DNA of 28,918 bases from NCBI GenBank assembly GCA_913042885.1, contig CAJWLW010000030.1, positions 1-28,918 of the forward strand, in the 5' to 3' direction. The DNA is from an uncultured Lentisphaeria bacterium (GTDB taxonomy: Bacteria > Verrucomicrobiota > Lentisphaeria > JABSQK01 > CAJWLW01). A program made the translations under genes and the position numbers. Under the pieces are notes generated by a model, which saw only the letters and a program-made list of their open reading frames with translations, did not search any database and was not told where the DNA came from. Of this stretch, positions 7,967 to 16,665 are shown piece by piece. How positions within the stretch are numbered: the stretch's first letter is position 1; each line of letters opens with the position of its first letter.

Positions 7967-8398
7967 ATGAAGAACATTGATTGGGCGAATCTGGTAGTCG
8001 CCATTATGGATCGTCTGGTCATTTCCCAGGCAGAACTGGCAAAGCGCTGCAAGGTGGCGCAACAGACTGTATCGACGTGGAAGAAGGACACGCGCACGCC
8101 CAGTGTTTTTGCCCGCCGGCAGTTGATGAAATTCGCCGGCGAAGCCGGGCTGAACCTCATCTTCTTTAGCCGCGGCGCGGCGGACGGCGCAAAGTCCGGC
8201 TCCGGGCACGACGCCCCTGAACATGAGGGCCGGGTGGCAGGGACAATGGAAGAGGGCGCCGAATATTACCCGCGGGCAACCGAATTTGTGACCGTTCTGC
8301 AGCAGTTGCCGCCGAACATCGCCGAAGAGGTGCTGGAATACGCCCGCTTAAAGCTCGACTCGCATCGCCGTATGAACATCGAACCCAACCGGCATTGA
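7967..8398 (+). CDS. XRE-type helix-turn-helix regulator
   Basis: The 143-residue protein has a Cro/CI-type helix-turn-helix at residues 20-41 (ISQAELAKRCKVAQQTVSTW) and a poorly conserved Gly/Ala-rich linker. Its C-terminal helical segment (residues 104-130) contains FVTVLQQLPPNIAEEVLEY. That tail resembles the short leucine-rich DUF2281-type segment found in some antitoxin-like proteins; this is a resemblance only. The start at 7967 is chosen because GGGGGAGGG lies just before it. The frame extends upstream to a GTG at 7907, but those codons run through the repeat region and show no conservation. It probably regulates itself and its neighbours. No toxin-like partner gene is adjacent. Confidence 0.75.
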   Translation: MKNIDWANLVVAIMDRLVISQAELAKRCKVAQQTVSTWKKDTRTPSVFARRQLMKFAGEAGLNLIFFSRGAADGAKSGSGHDAPEHEGRVAGTMEEGAEYYPRATEFVTVLQQLPPNIAEEVLEYARLKLDSHRRMNIEPNRH

Positions 8399-8408
8399 TT
8401 CCAGTAAC

Positions 8409-8422
8409 CTCGACGTGTCGAG
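8409..8422. repeat. 14-bp perfect palindrome after the XRE gene
   Basis: CTCGACGTGTCGAG reads the same on both strands apart from the central GT. It begins 11 bases after the XRE stop codon. The loop is too small for a stable RNA hairpin, so a protein-binding dyad is more plausible. A second imperfect dyad (GATCG ... CGATC) lies nearby at about 8442-8463. Confidence 0.35.
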
Positions 8423-8634
8423 CGGCACGGAGCCCGGGACTGATCGCGCCTTCGGCCTCGATCGTTGCCATGAACCGCTCACGAATCGTCATTTCATCGC
8501 TCTGATCTGCTTGCATTGCGATCCAGCCTCATAAAGGAACCTGACTGTCATTGTGTCATCTCATGACCATGCGTCGTGGATTCTCCCGGGCCACACAGTA
8601 AATTGATGAAAAATGAATACATAGAGGTTTAGTC

Positions 8635-10035
8635 ATGCCCGACAACAATGCGACAATCACTGCCTTGCGCGAGGCTCTGGAAATTTCACCGGACAACGTA
8701 CCGTTGCGGTGTCATCTGGGTGAGACTCTGCTGGCCGACAACGACATCGAAAGCGCCGAGACAGAGTTCCGCAAAGTGCTGATTTTTGACCCGCGATCGG
8801 ACCGGGCGAAGTTGGGCCTCAGCCGCGCCTACGGTGCACAGGGAAAGAACAGTGCCGCCCTGGTCATCGTCGAGGATCTGGCGGCAGCGCCCGATGCCTC
8901 TGCCGTGGTGCTGGTGACCTGTGCGGAGGTTTTTCTGAAGAACAACATGCGCGAGGATGCTCTGGCTACCTATAGACGGGCGCTTGATCGCGACCCCGGC
9001 GTTGCCGACAGTATTCTGGCGGCTCGGCTCGGGATCACCCCGGAAACCCGAGCCGGGGATGTCTGGGAGGACGACTTAGAAGAAGAAGAGGAAGGCAGTG
9101 ACAGCTTTATTGTCGGCGGCCGGCGGCGGCAAAGTACGGAAGTCGACGACGAGGACACGTTCACGGAGACCGAGCGACCGGATATAGACTTTTCCGCTGT
9201 CGGCGGCATGGAAGACGTCAAGGACGAGATCCGCCTGAAGATTATTCTGCCGATGAGTAACAAGGAGCTGTACGCCACTTACGGCAAGAAGACCGGCGGC
9301 GGCATCCTCCTGTATGGCCCGCCGGGTTGCGGCAAGACACACATCGCCCGAGCTACTGCCGGTGAAGTCAAGGCCGGGTTCATGTCGATCGGCCTCAACG
9401 ATGTGCTCGACATGTGGATTGGCCGCAGTGAAGAAAAACTGCACGCCGTCTTCGAGCAGGCCCGTAACAACACACCATGCGTCCTTTTTTTCGACGAGGT
9501 CGATGCTCTTGGTGCCAGCCGAAGCGATATCCGCTCGGGTACCGGCGGTCGCCATTTGATCAACCAGTTTCTGGCGGAGCTCGATGGCATCGACAGCAAC
9601 AACGAAGGCGTGCTGATCCTCGCCGCGACCAATGCACCCTGGCACGTCGACAGCGCCTTTCGACGGCCCGGTCGATTTGACCGCGTTATTTTTGTGCCGC
9701 CGCCCGACGACCTGGCACGCGAAGTGATCCTCGGCCTGCAGCTCCACGGTAAGCCGGTCGATGATGTTGATTGCAAAAAAGTTGCCCGGAAACTCACCGA
9801 TTTCTCCGGCGCCGACATCGCCGCGATCGTCGACGTGACCGTTGAAGATAAGCTGCGCGACGCGATGAAGTCGGGGGTGCCGGTGCCGATCACCACGGGC
9901 GATCTGCTCAAGGCCTCGGGCAAGCTCAAGCCGACGACCAAGGACTGGCTTGCTTCGGCGCGCAACTACGCCCTGTACTCGAACGAGTCCGGTCTTTACG
10001 ACGACGTACTCACCTATCTGAAGATCAGAAAGTAA
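8635..10035 (+). CDS. TPR-AAA ATPase (Vps4/SpoVK-like), paired with TPR membrane protein
   Basis: The 466-residue protein has about three TPR-like repeats (residues 1-130), an acidic linker (144-180, rich in Asp and Glu) and an AAA ATPase domain (about 183-430). The ATPase domain shows Walker A GPPGCGKT (228-235), Walker B VLFFDE (283-288), sensor 1 Asn333, arginine fingers in FRRPGRFDR (342-350) and SGADI (391-395). It should form a hexamer that remodels protein substrates. There is no protease domain. The C-terminal tail (TTKDWLASARNYALYSNESG) looks conserved in related TPR-AAA proteins as I recall them. AGAGGT lies before the ATG at 8635. The next gene, 58 bp downstream on the same strand, encodes a TPR membrane protein and is probably its partner. 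Confidence 0.85.
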   Translation: MPDNNATITALREALEISPDNVPLRCHLGETLLADNDIESAETEFRKVLIFDPRSDRAKLGLSRAYGAQGKNSAALVIVEDLAAAPDASAVVLVTCAEVFLKNNMREDALATYRRALDRDPGVADSILAARLGITPETRAGDVWEDDLEEEEEGSDSFIVGGRRRQSTEVDDEDTFTETERPDIDFSAVGGMEDVKDEIRLKIILPMSNKELYATYGKKTGGGILLYGPPGCGKTHIARATAGEVKAGFMSIGLNDVLDMWIGRSEEKLHAVFEQARNNTPCVLFFDEVDALGASRSDIRSGTGGRHLINQFLAELDGIDSNNEGVLILAATNAPWHVDSAFRRPGRFDRVIFVPPPDDLAREVILGLQLHGKPVDDVDCKKVARKLTDFSGADIAAIVDVTVEDKLRDAMKSGVPVPITTGDLLKASGKLKPTTKDWLASARNYALYSNESGLYDDVLTYLKIRK

Positions 10036-10093
10036 TGGCGTGGCGGAGCAATAAGACTTTGCCACACCGCCATTCCGCCACACCGCCCCTCTC
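10036..10093 (+). repeat. Duplicated 11-mer and dyad between the two TPR genes
   Basis: GCCACACCGCC occurs at 10061-10071 and again at 10077-10087. GGCGTGGCGG at 10037-10046 can pair with CCGCCACACC at 10076-10085 with one mismatch, giving a 10-bp stem. The short gap may thus form an intercistronic hairpin that tunes translation of the downstream gene. No T run follows, so it is not a classical terminator. Confidence 0.35.
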
Positions 10094-11320
10094 ATGAGTG
10101 AACATCTGCAACGTGCCCAACTGTTGATTGATCAGGGGCGCTATGACGATGCCTGTAAGGTGCTCATGGTGGCGCTTGCGGAGACGCCGGATCATCCGGA
10201 TGTCCATCTGCTGCTGGCTTTCTGCATGAGTGAGAAAGGGGATCATGCCAAGGCGATTGAGCATGCGGAGTCCGCAATCGCGCGACAGCCCGAGTACGCC
10301 TATGCCCATTATGCCTACGCCAGTGTGCTGCTGGGCGCCGGCAAGCAACGTCAGGCGCTGGCGCCGGCTATGGAGTCCGTGCGGTTGGAGACCGACAATC
10401 CGACCAATCACGGGATCGTTGCTGTCGTGCACATGATGCTCAGGAACTGGCGTGAGGCCTGCGAGGCCGCCGAGGCGGGACTGCGCCTCGACCCGCAGAA
10501 CGGCGGTTGCCTGAACGTCCGGGCAATCGCTTTGCGCTCACTCGGGCTGACCGATGAATCCGGGCTGTCGATCGATTCCGCCCTCAGCCGTGACCCTGAG
10601 GATTCGTGGTCGCATGCCAACAAAGGCTGGAACGAACTGCACACCGGCGAGGCCCACAGTGCGGTCGACAGTTTCAAGGAAGCCCTGCGTCTCGATCCGA
10701 ATTCGGAGTGGGCGCGCGCCGGCCTGGTCGAAGCACTCAAGGCACGCAACCCGGTGTACGCCTGTATCCTGCGCTATTTCCTGTGGATGTCGAAGCTCAA
10801 GCCTCGGGTGCAAATCGGATTGATCATCGGTGCAGTCGTCGGCGCCCAGCTCATTCTGTACATCTCGCAGGCGGTGCCGGCGCTGGCGCTGGCCGGTCAG
10901 ATTCTGGTGTTCTTTTACATCCTGTTTGTCTTGACGAGCTGGTGTGCCGTGCCGTTTTTCAATCTGCTGCTGCGTTTCCATCACGAGGGGCGGCACGCCC
11001 TGAATGGCCGGGAGCGTCGCTCCGCCACCTGCCTCGGCATTGTACTGCTGCTGATTGTAACAATGGATTTGTTTTTCATCAGCCAGGGCGTGTTCAACCT
11101 GTGGTTTCTGCTGTTCCCGGTGCTCCTCGTATTCCCGACCGTGACCGCCTGCCGCGCTCGTCCGGTAGGCCCGAAGGTGCTGACCACACTCTATACATTG
11201 GCCGCGGCTGTATTGTTGATCGGCGCCATCTTCGGGGGCCGCGCGGACTGGCTCAATCCCTACGTCTGGATGTGCGTGCTGTCGACCTGGTTCATCAATC
11301 TCGTACCGACTCACGACTGA
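10094..11320 (+). CDS. TPR membrane protein, partner of the TPR-AAA ATPase
   Basis: The 408-residue protein starts with about five TPR repeats (roughly residues 1-210; for example QLLIDQGRYDDACKVL and AVDSFKEALRLDPNSEWA). A conserved-looking hinge follows (EALKARNPVYACILRYFLW) and then five or six membrane helices (about 241-258, 263-285, 312-330, 334-352, 363-381, 388-405). The C-terminal domain has no catalytic motif that I recognise. TPRs probably face the cytosol and could dock the AAA partner encoded directly upstream, since both proteins carry TPRs. I know this TPR-membrane plus TPR-AAA pairing from other bacteria only as uncharacterised proteins, and cannot verify how common it is. The ATG at 10094 has no strong ribosome-binding site. 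Confidence 0.75.
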   Translation: MSEHLQRAQLLIDQGRYDDACKVLMVALAETPDHPDVHLLLAFCMSEKGDHAKAIEHAESAIARQPEYAYAHYAYASVLLGAGKQRQALAPAMESVRLETDNPTNHGIVAVVHMMLRNWREACEAAEAGLRLDPQNGGCLNVRAIALRSLGLTDESGLSIDSALSRDPEDSWSHANKGWNELHTGEAHSAVDSFKEALRLDPNSEWARAGLVEALKARNPVYACILRYFLWMSKLKPRVQIGLIIGAVVGAQLILYISQAVPALALAGQILVFFYILFVLTSWCAVPFFNLLLRFHHEGRHALNGRERRSATCLGIVLLLIVTMDLFFISQGVFNLWFLLFPVLLVFPTVTACRARPVGPKVLTTLYTLAAAVLLIGAIFGGRADWLNPYVWMCVLSTWFINLVPTHD

Positions 11321-11367
11321 TACACTGCGTCGAAAAGGGAAAGTGAACTCCACCTGGAGCGTTGACG

Positions 11368-12072
11368 ATGACTAAAGAGGAAGCGCTTGCTGCACTTGCC
11401 GGTATCCGTACGCCGATCGTTTACGATGCGGTTGAGAAATACGAACTACAGCCGCGCACGGACGGGTTGATGGACACGTCCATCAGATCGTTGCTGCCGG
11501 GACTCGGTCCGATGGTGGGATATGCCACGACCGCCAAGATTGCCGGCGAATACCCGGCGGTCGAGGGTGACCGTTCCATCGAATGGAAGGATCTCTGGAG
11601 CTACGTGCAGCAGGCGCCAGGCCCGAACGTCATGGTTGTCCAGGATCTCGATCAGCCACCGGGAAAATGTTGTGCCTGGGGCGATATGTCGGCGAGCATT
11701 TTTCTACGGCTCGGTGCCGTTGGCGCTGTGACCAATGGCGGCGTGCGTGATTTGCCGGAGGTCGAGGCTCTGGGCTTTCAGCTTTTTGGGCCGAGCCCAG
11801 TCGTTGGTCATGGGCATACGCACTGGGTCGAGATGAATACGCCGGTCAAGATCGGCTCGCTGCTGGTGTATCCGGGCGATCTGCTGCACGGCGACGAACA
11901 CGGTGTGATGGTGATTCCAGGCGAGATCGATTTGCCGGAGCTGGTTACGTTTATTGCTAAGTTCCTGGCATCGGAAAAAACGGTCATTGATTACTGCAAG
12001 GGGCCGGACTTCGAGGTTGACCAGGTCATGGAGCTTATCCTGCAGCATGGCGAACGCACGGAGCGAAGATAG
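11368..12072 (+). CDS. RraA-family protein, HMG/CHA aldolase-like
   Basis: The 234-residue protein belongs to the RraA/4-hydroxy-4-methyl-2-oxoglutarate aldolase family, which mostly comprises divalent-metal aldolases or decarboxylases acting on oxaloacetate-like acids. It has the core GAVGAVTNGGVRDLPEV (residues 116-132; Arg127 and Asp128 bind substrate and metal) and the later PGDLLHGDEHGVMVIP (169-184). It is slightly longer than E. coli RraA, with an extra N-terminal helix and C-terminal tail. The family was earlier misnamed menaquinone methyltransferase. The start is ATG 11368, with GGAG nine bases upstream; a TTG at 11362 is in frame. The true substrate cannot be inferred, and the neighbours do not form a known aromatic degradation pathway. 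Confidence 0.85.
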   Translation: MTKEEALAALAGIRTPIVYDAVEKYELQPRTDGLMDTSIRSLLPGLGPMVGYATTAKIAGEYPAVEGDRSIEWKDLWSYVQQAPGPNVMVVQDLDQPPGKCCAWGDMSASIFLRLGAVGAVTNGGVRDLPEVEALGFQLFGPSPVVGHGHTHWVEMNTPVKIGSLLVYPGDLLHGDEHGVMVIPGEIDLPELVTFIAKFLASEKTVIDYCKGPDFEVDQVMELILQHGERTERR

Positions 12073-12204
12073 GATCAACGGTCTTGCACGGGTAGCGATC
12101 CCCGACAGGGAAGCGCCATGCCATGGAAGATGCGGTATTGCCATGACACACGCACTGTTGTAAGTTCTGCGCGTTGTCAGAGTTCATGACTCCCGGGTAT
12201 TCCA

Positions 12205-15200
12205 ATGGTTTTTCTTTACCGCTGCTGTTCCTTCGCAACCACCGTTTTTTTTGTACTCTTATTCGTCGTCCGTCCGGCTGCCGGAAAAGCCGAACCCGCG
12301 TCGATCGAGGCCATCGAAAAGCACATTGCCCGACTGCAGGGGCGCATTGACAAGGCGCGTGTCGATACACAGCCGGAAGCCTTGAGCCTGCAGGTGGCGC
12401 AACAGTTCATCGAGCACATCGGCTGGGATATTGTCAATCGCAAGGACCTGGCGAAGGCGCTCGCTGCGTCGCACCTTTCCGATGCCGAGGCCGCGGCGCA
12501 GGCGGGGGTGTTGCCGGAACGCCAGGGCCTGCAGGTGATTGGCCTGCTGGAGGATGCACTCAATCGCCTTGATGCTCTCAAAGCGCGCAAGAGTTTGCGG
12601 CGTACGCCTGGTCCTGTCGACTGGCAGGAGTTGACGATTCGGGAGCACACCTTCCGCAGCGGTGACCGGATCGTCTTTCCCGGCGGCTTCGGAGAGATTC
12701 CCGATGCCGACGATCTCGGAGCGGTGGCGGCGCTCGGCGGCGCCTTCGCCGCCGGCCGGGCAGCTCCCGATGGCGTCATCAAAACGGACGGTGATGTCAA
12801 CAGCCGCACGATCAGGCAGGTTCAGAAACATTTCGAACGCACACGCGCTGTGGGGATGCAAAGTGAACTGACCCTGTCGCACCTGACGAAGACCGGTGTC
12901 GGCAAGCGCTACGACGGTATCCGCGATGTCAAGTACGGTGGCGTTCAGTACGACATCGACCACCCGGATGTGCGGCGCATGTGGAAACGCGTGATCGAGA
13001 CGGTTGCGCCTAAAGCCGCGCTGGCCGGGAAATTCTTCGCCTGGCGCCTGGTTGAACGTCCCGCCTTCCCGACAGGCACGAAGGTGTCGGCCCACACGAT
13101 CGCGAAGTACAGCGCCTGGCTGCAGGAACGTCACAGCGGTATCGCTGCACTTAACGAGCACTGGGGCACAACGCATGCATCGTTTGATGTAATCACTGCA
13201 CCCGGCAAGAAAGCGGGTGCTGGCGAGTGGCATGACTGGTGTGTGTTCAACCGGTGGCGCGTCGATCAGTGGCTGGCAATGCTGCAGGATCTCTGCCGGA
13301 CGTATCTGGATTCTGCGGCGGCCTATCCGATGCTTGGTGAGATCATCGGGTTGCCGGTTGCTGGCAACCGGCCGCGGGATGGTCATGCAGTCAGTGGTAT
13401 TGATCTGGAGTCGATCGCGACCGCTTTCCCGATGGTCGCTTTCAGCGCCCCTACACCGGCGCTGGCGGATGGTCCCTGGGTCTTCGACTGGCGTGCGAGC
13501 GCCCTGACGTTTGACCTCATGCGGTCGATCGCCCCCGAGACTTTGCTGCTGGCGACGAATTGGCGTGGATTGGGTGCGGGTGAGCAGCGGCATCCGGAAC
13601 TGGCCGCCGGACACATCCGTTGTGCGTTGTGGATGCTCCACCTGCACGGCGCCGGCGGCTCACAGGCGGCGGGTTGGTTGCGGGCCGAGTCGAAGCCGGT
13701 CAAATCCGGTGCCGAAGATTTCCACGCCAGCATCCTGACGCAGCCGCGAATGCTGGACGAGTACGCCCGCACCGTGTACGAAGTGAATGCCTGGGCGTCG
13801 ATCATCGACAGCGTCGCCCGGGCGCCGTCAGCCATCCACGTCTTGTACTCGCCGGCGGCGGCGGCGCAAAGCGGTGATCATATGTTGACGTTGCTCGAGA
13901 CGTACGAGTCGCTTGTTGCACTCGGCGGCGGTGTGTCGTTTATCAGTGAATCGATGCTCGAAACGGGTGTTCCCGACAGTTGCCGATGGTTGGTCGTGCC
14001 GGCGGTTGACTACATTGGCGAAACAGCACTCGGGCAACTGCGCGGGTTCGCCGGAAATGGCGGGCATGTGTCGCTGGTCGGTGATTGCCTGACGCACGAC
14101 CTGCACGGTCGAGCGCATGATGCGGCGGCGATCGCATGGTCTGCCGGGCAGCATCGGCTGGCACCCGGGCCCGCTCCTGCCTTGTTTCCGGCGTTCGCAG
14201 CACGAGCCGCCGAGATCCGCACACGGATGCCGTTGTCGTGCATTACGGCCGACGGTAAATCGCTGACCAGACTTGTGTGGCGCCAGATTCCCTGGAACGG
14301 CGGCATTCTCACGGCTATTACCAATCCGCGTCGGGAAGCTGTGCCGGTGGCCTTCAAACTGGGCGACCGCCTGCTCGGTTCATCGTATGACCTGATCGAT
14401 GGTGGCAAGCGGGACATGAAGAAATTTCATTTGGAGCCGTATGCAGTACATCTGTTCTACTTCGGCAGCGAGGAGAACAGCAAGACGGCGGCAGAATCAC
14501 TGGCCCACAGTAATCCGGGGCGTGCCGTCGTGCGCGCGCTGCGCCGTCAACACAAGCAGGCGGTTGCAGCCGATGCTGTCAAAGCAGCGGCCGACCTGTT
14601 GCAGCCGACGTCATCGATGGACTTTGATCCGCCACGTAAACTCGTTATGCTCGGCTGTCGCTATGCGTTCCTGTCCTCACAGAAGCGGGATCTGGACAAT
14701 CGCGTCCGCCGCGGCGACGAAAGCGGCCGGACAAGGCGCTTGCAGGCGCATTACAGTGAACGAAACTATGGTCTGTCGACGGTCGTTAAGAGTGAAGCGG
14801 AGAAGCACATAGGGCGGATGCGGGGCCGGCTGAAGGCAGCGGCGCGCCGGGTCGATCGTCTGGAGAAGAGCGATGATCCCGACCCGGACGAACTGGCGAC
14901 AGCGCGGTTGGAAAAACAACGTCAAGAGTTGCTCTATGATGCCTTTCGTGGTGACCTCAATCCCGCCGTGGGTGCCGGCAGGAATTCCGTGCATTCACTA
15001 AAAAGCCGCAACACGCCAAAACTGTTGGGACGCACACTTGGCGGCGAGTTCTATAGCACGTCGGCCAGGCTCGGCAAAAAATACATCGTCGTGACGTTCT
15101 GGTCGAGCAAGTCGCCGGCATCGATTGCGGCGGTGCGTACGCTGGCCCGGGTGTCGCGAAAACTGGACGGTGAAAAGGTCGATGTCGTGGCAATCAATAT

Positions 15201-15477
15201 CGGCGATGACCGCCGGCGTATTAGCGATTCTTTCGAGACATTGCCAGAGAATGTCATCCTGTTGCAGGCATTAAAGCCGGAGAAAAAGCCGAACGCGAAG
15301 AAAGAGCCGAAGACGATGATCGAAACCTGCAAACTGAAGATTCTGCCGACGTCGCTGGTGATCGACAACTCCGGTACGACCAAGCTGGTGCTTGTCGGCA
15401 ATGATCGGGACAACGCCAAGCGCTTGATCAAGCGCGTGGAGTTGTTGATCTACGACGACGAGACAGCTGATGATTAG
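12205..15477 (+). CDS. Secreted GH42-like protein with cysteine-less thioredoxin fold
   Basis: The 1090-residue protein begins with a signal peptide (basic start, hydrophobic core, cleavage probably after about residue 28) and a helical region to about 130. Residues 190-560 resemble a GH42-type beta-galactosidase barrel: LNEHWGTTHASFD (316-328) matches the family LN..WGT segment and WRLVE (280-284) may hold the acid/base Glu. Residues 560-760 look like the trimerisation-type flavodoxin domain (YSPAAAAQSGDHMLTLLETY; GGHVSLVG). After a helical, Arg-rich linker, the end (about 945-1080) is a thioredoxin/AhpC-TSA-like fold (KKYIVVTFWSSKSP, LPTSLVID) in which the CxxC is replaced by Ser-Lys-Ser-Pro. 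It probably acts outside the cytoplasm on polysaccharide; enzyme activity is uncertain. Confidence 0.7.
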   Translation: MVFLYRCCSFATTVFFVLLFVVRPAAGKAEPASIEAIEKHIARLQGRIDKARVDTQPEALSLQVAQQFIEHIGWDIVNRKDLAKALAASHLSDAEAAAQAGVLPERQGLQVIGLLEDALNRLDALKARKSLRRTPGPVDWQELTIREHTFRSGDRIVFPGGFGEIPDADDLGAVAALGGAFAAGRAAPDGVIKTDGDVNSRTIRQVQKHFERTRAVGMQSELTLSHLTKTGVGKRYDGIRDVKYGGVQYDIDHPDVRRMWKRVIETVAPKAALAGKFFAWRLVERPAFPTGTKVSAHTIAKYSAWLQERHSGIAALNEHWGTTHASFDVITAPGKKAGAGEWHDWCVFNRWRVDQWLAMLQDLCRTYLDSAAAYPMLGEIIGLPVAGNRPRDGHAVSGIDLESIATAFPMVAFSAPTPALADGPWVFDWRASALTFDLMRSIAPETLLLATNWRGLGAGEQRHPELAAGHIRCALWMLHLHGAGGSQAAGWLRAESKPVKSGAEDFHASILTQPRMLDEYARTVYEVNAWASIIDSVARAPSAIHVLYSPAAAAQSGDHMLTLLETYESLVALGGGVSFISESMLETGVPDSCRWLVVPAVDYIGETALGQLRGFAGNGGHVSLVGDCLTHDLHGRAHDAAAIAWSAGQHRLAPGPAPALFPAFAARAAEIRTRMPLSCITADGKSLTRLVWRQIPWNGGILTAITNPRREAVPVAFKLGDRLLGSSYDLIDGGKRDMKKFHLEPYAVHLFYFGSEENSKTAAESLAHSNPGRAVVRALRRQHKQAVAADAVKAAADLLQPTSSMDFDPPRKLVMLGCRYAFLSSQKRDLDNRVRRGDESGRTRRLQAHYSERNYGLSTVVKSEAEKHIGRMRGRLKAAARRVDRLEKSDDPDPDELATARLEKQRQELLYDAFRGDLNPAVGAGRNSVHSLKSRNTPKLLGRTLGGEFYSTSARLGKKYIVVTFWSSKSPASIAAVRTLARVSRKLDGEKVDVVAINIGDDRRRISDSFETLPENVILLQALKPEKKPNAKKEPKTMIETCKLKILPTSLVIDNSGTTKLVLVGNDRDNAKRLIKRVELLIYDDETADD

Positions 15478-15494
15478 GGAGTAAAACGACTTAA

Positions 15495-16397
15495 ATGACC
15501 GTTCCGGTACATGTGATTGCGGGGTTCCTTGGATCCGGCAAGACAACGCTGCTGAACTACCTGCTCCACCATGTGCCGACGGGATTGCGGCCGGCGATCA
15601 TTGTCAATGATTTCGGCAAGGTGGTGATTGACGGCAAGCTTGTCGAAGGCGACGCTTTGGCCATGATCGAGCTGGCATCCGGCTGCATCTGCTGTTCGCT
15701 GCAAGGCGCACTGATCGATGGTCTGGTCGAGCTGGTGGAAGAGCAAGCGCCGGATGTCATCCTCATCGAGTCTTCCGGTATCGCGCAGCCTGCCGAGCTA
15801 CCGCCGGTGTTTGATTACACCGACCTGTCGAACTTGGTTGACCTTGGTAATGTCGTGTGCGTCGTCGATGCGACGAGCTTCAGCCGGTACGCTCCCCAGA
15901 TGCCGATGCTTCGCCTGCAGGTGGAGCAGGCGAATACGATCGTGCTGAATAAGGTTGCCGATGCGTCGCCGGAAACTCTGGTGGAGGTAAGGCAGCGGCT
16001 CGAGTATCAGGTGCAGCCGGGAGCAGTCATGGTTGACAGCAATTTTGGCGAGCTCGATGTCGGCCTGATCTACGATCAACGGCCGATCTATTTTGTGCAG
16101 CGGCCGTCTGCCGGTGTCGTGCCGGATCACGGTTTCCACAGTTACACGATTGAAGATAGTGCGGCCACCTATGACTGCGAGCGCCTGTGCATCTGGCTCG
16201 ATACCCTGGTCGGGCATGTTGAGCGGGCGAAGGGGATGTTGCGTACGAGTGCCGGCATGAAGCTTGTCCAACTCACGCCGGGCGCCGTCGAGGTCTCCGA
16301 CTGGCATGGTCCGCCGGTGTCGTCGAGAATTGTCTTCATCGGTCGGGAACTGGAGGGTGTGCCTCTCGAAGAGGCGCTTCGGAAGCTGCACGTATAG
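15495..16397 (+). CDS. COG0523/CobW-type G3E GTPase, metal chaperone-like
   Basis: The 300-residue protein has the P-loop GFLGSGKTT (residues 10-18), the metal-binding GCICC (CXCC, Cys64, Cys66, Cys67), the ESSGIAQP region (92-99) and a C-terminal CobW_C domain (from about 205, with RIVFIGREL near the end). Such GTPases deliver Zn, Co or other metals to target proteins. The NKxD guanine-specificity motif reads NKVAD (152-156), so the Asp is one position late. No Zur site, cobalamin gene or histidine-rich metal loop is visible nearby, so the metal is unknown. The gene starts 18 bases after the stop of the large secreted protein, with GGGAG upstream, and may be co-transcribed with it. Confidence 0.85.
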   Translation: MTVPVHVIAGFLGSGKTTLLNYLLHHVPTGLRPAIIVNDFGKVVIDGKLVEGDALAMIELASGCICCSLQGALIDGLVELVEEQAPDVILIESSGIAQPAELPPVFDYTDLSNLVDLGNVVCVVDATSFSRYAPQMPMLRLQVEQANTIVLNKVADASPETLVEVRQRLEYQVQPGAVMVDSNFGELDVGLIYDQRPIYFVQRPSAGVVPDHGFHSYTIEDSAATYDCERLCIWLDTLVGHVERAKGMLRTSAGMKLVQLTPGAVEVSDWHGPPVSSRIVFIGRELEGVPLEEALRKLHV

Positions 16398-16665
16398 TTC
16401 CTCTTCCGGCACTCACCCTTGATGCCGTCGTGGGGATGCGCCCGATGATATTTGTATCTTGTCCTGTTTTGCGTATTGTCCGACCCATGCAACAACCACG
16501 CTGCAACTATGCGGATCTTCCGGCGCTCGCCAGCAGAATGTGTGAATGGCGGGGCTGTCGAACGATAAGTCACCGCCCGTCGTTCCGCCGTCGCCTGTAC
16601 TGGCGTCGTTGCAACACTGCTGTGACGATGCCGGCCCTACTTTTCCAGAAGCCCCGGGGTGATCG

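Noticed and set aside
7967..8398. Toxin-antitoxin pair centred on the XRE gene.
   Set aside because: No small toxin-like gene lies next to it; the adjacent gene is a large AAA ATPase.
12259..13647. Long minus-strand open frame of 462 codons opposite the GH42-like gene.
   Set aside because: It lies wholly antisense to a gene with clear family motifs, has no recognisable domain, and long antisense frames are common in GC-rich coding DNA.
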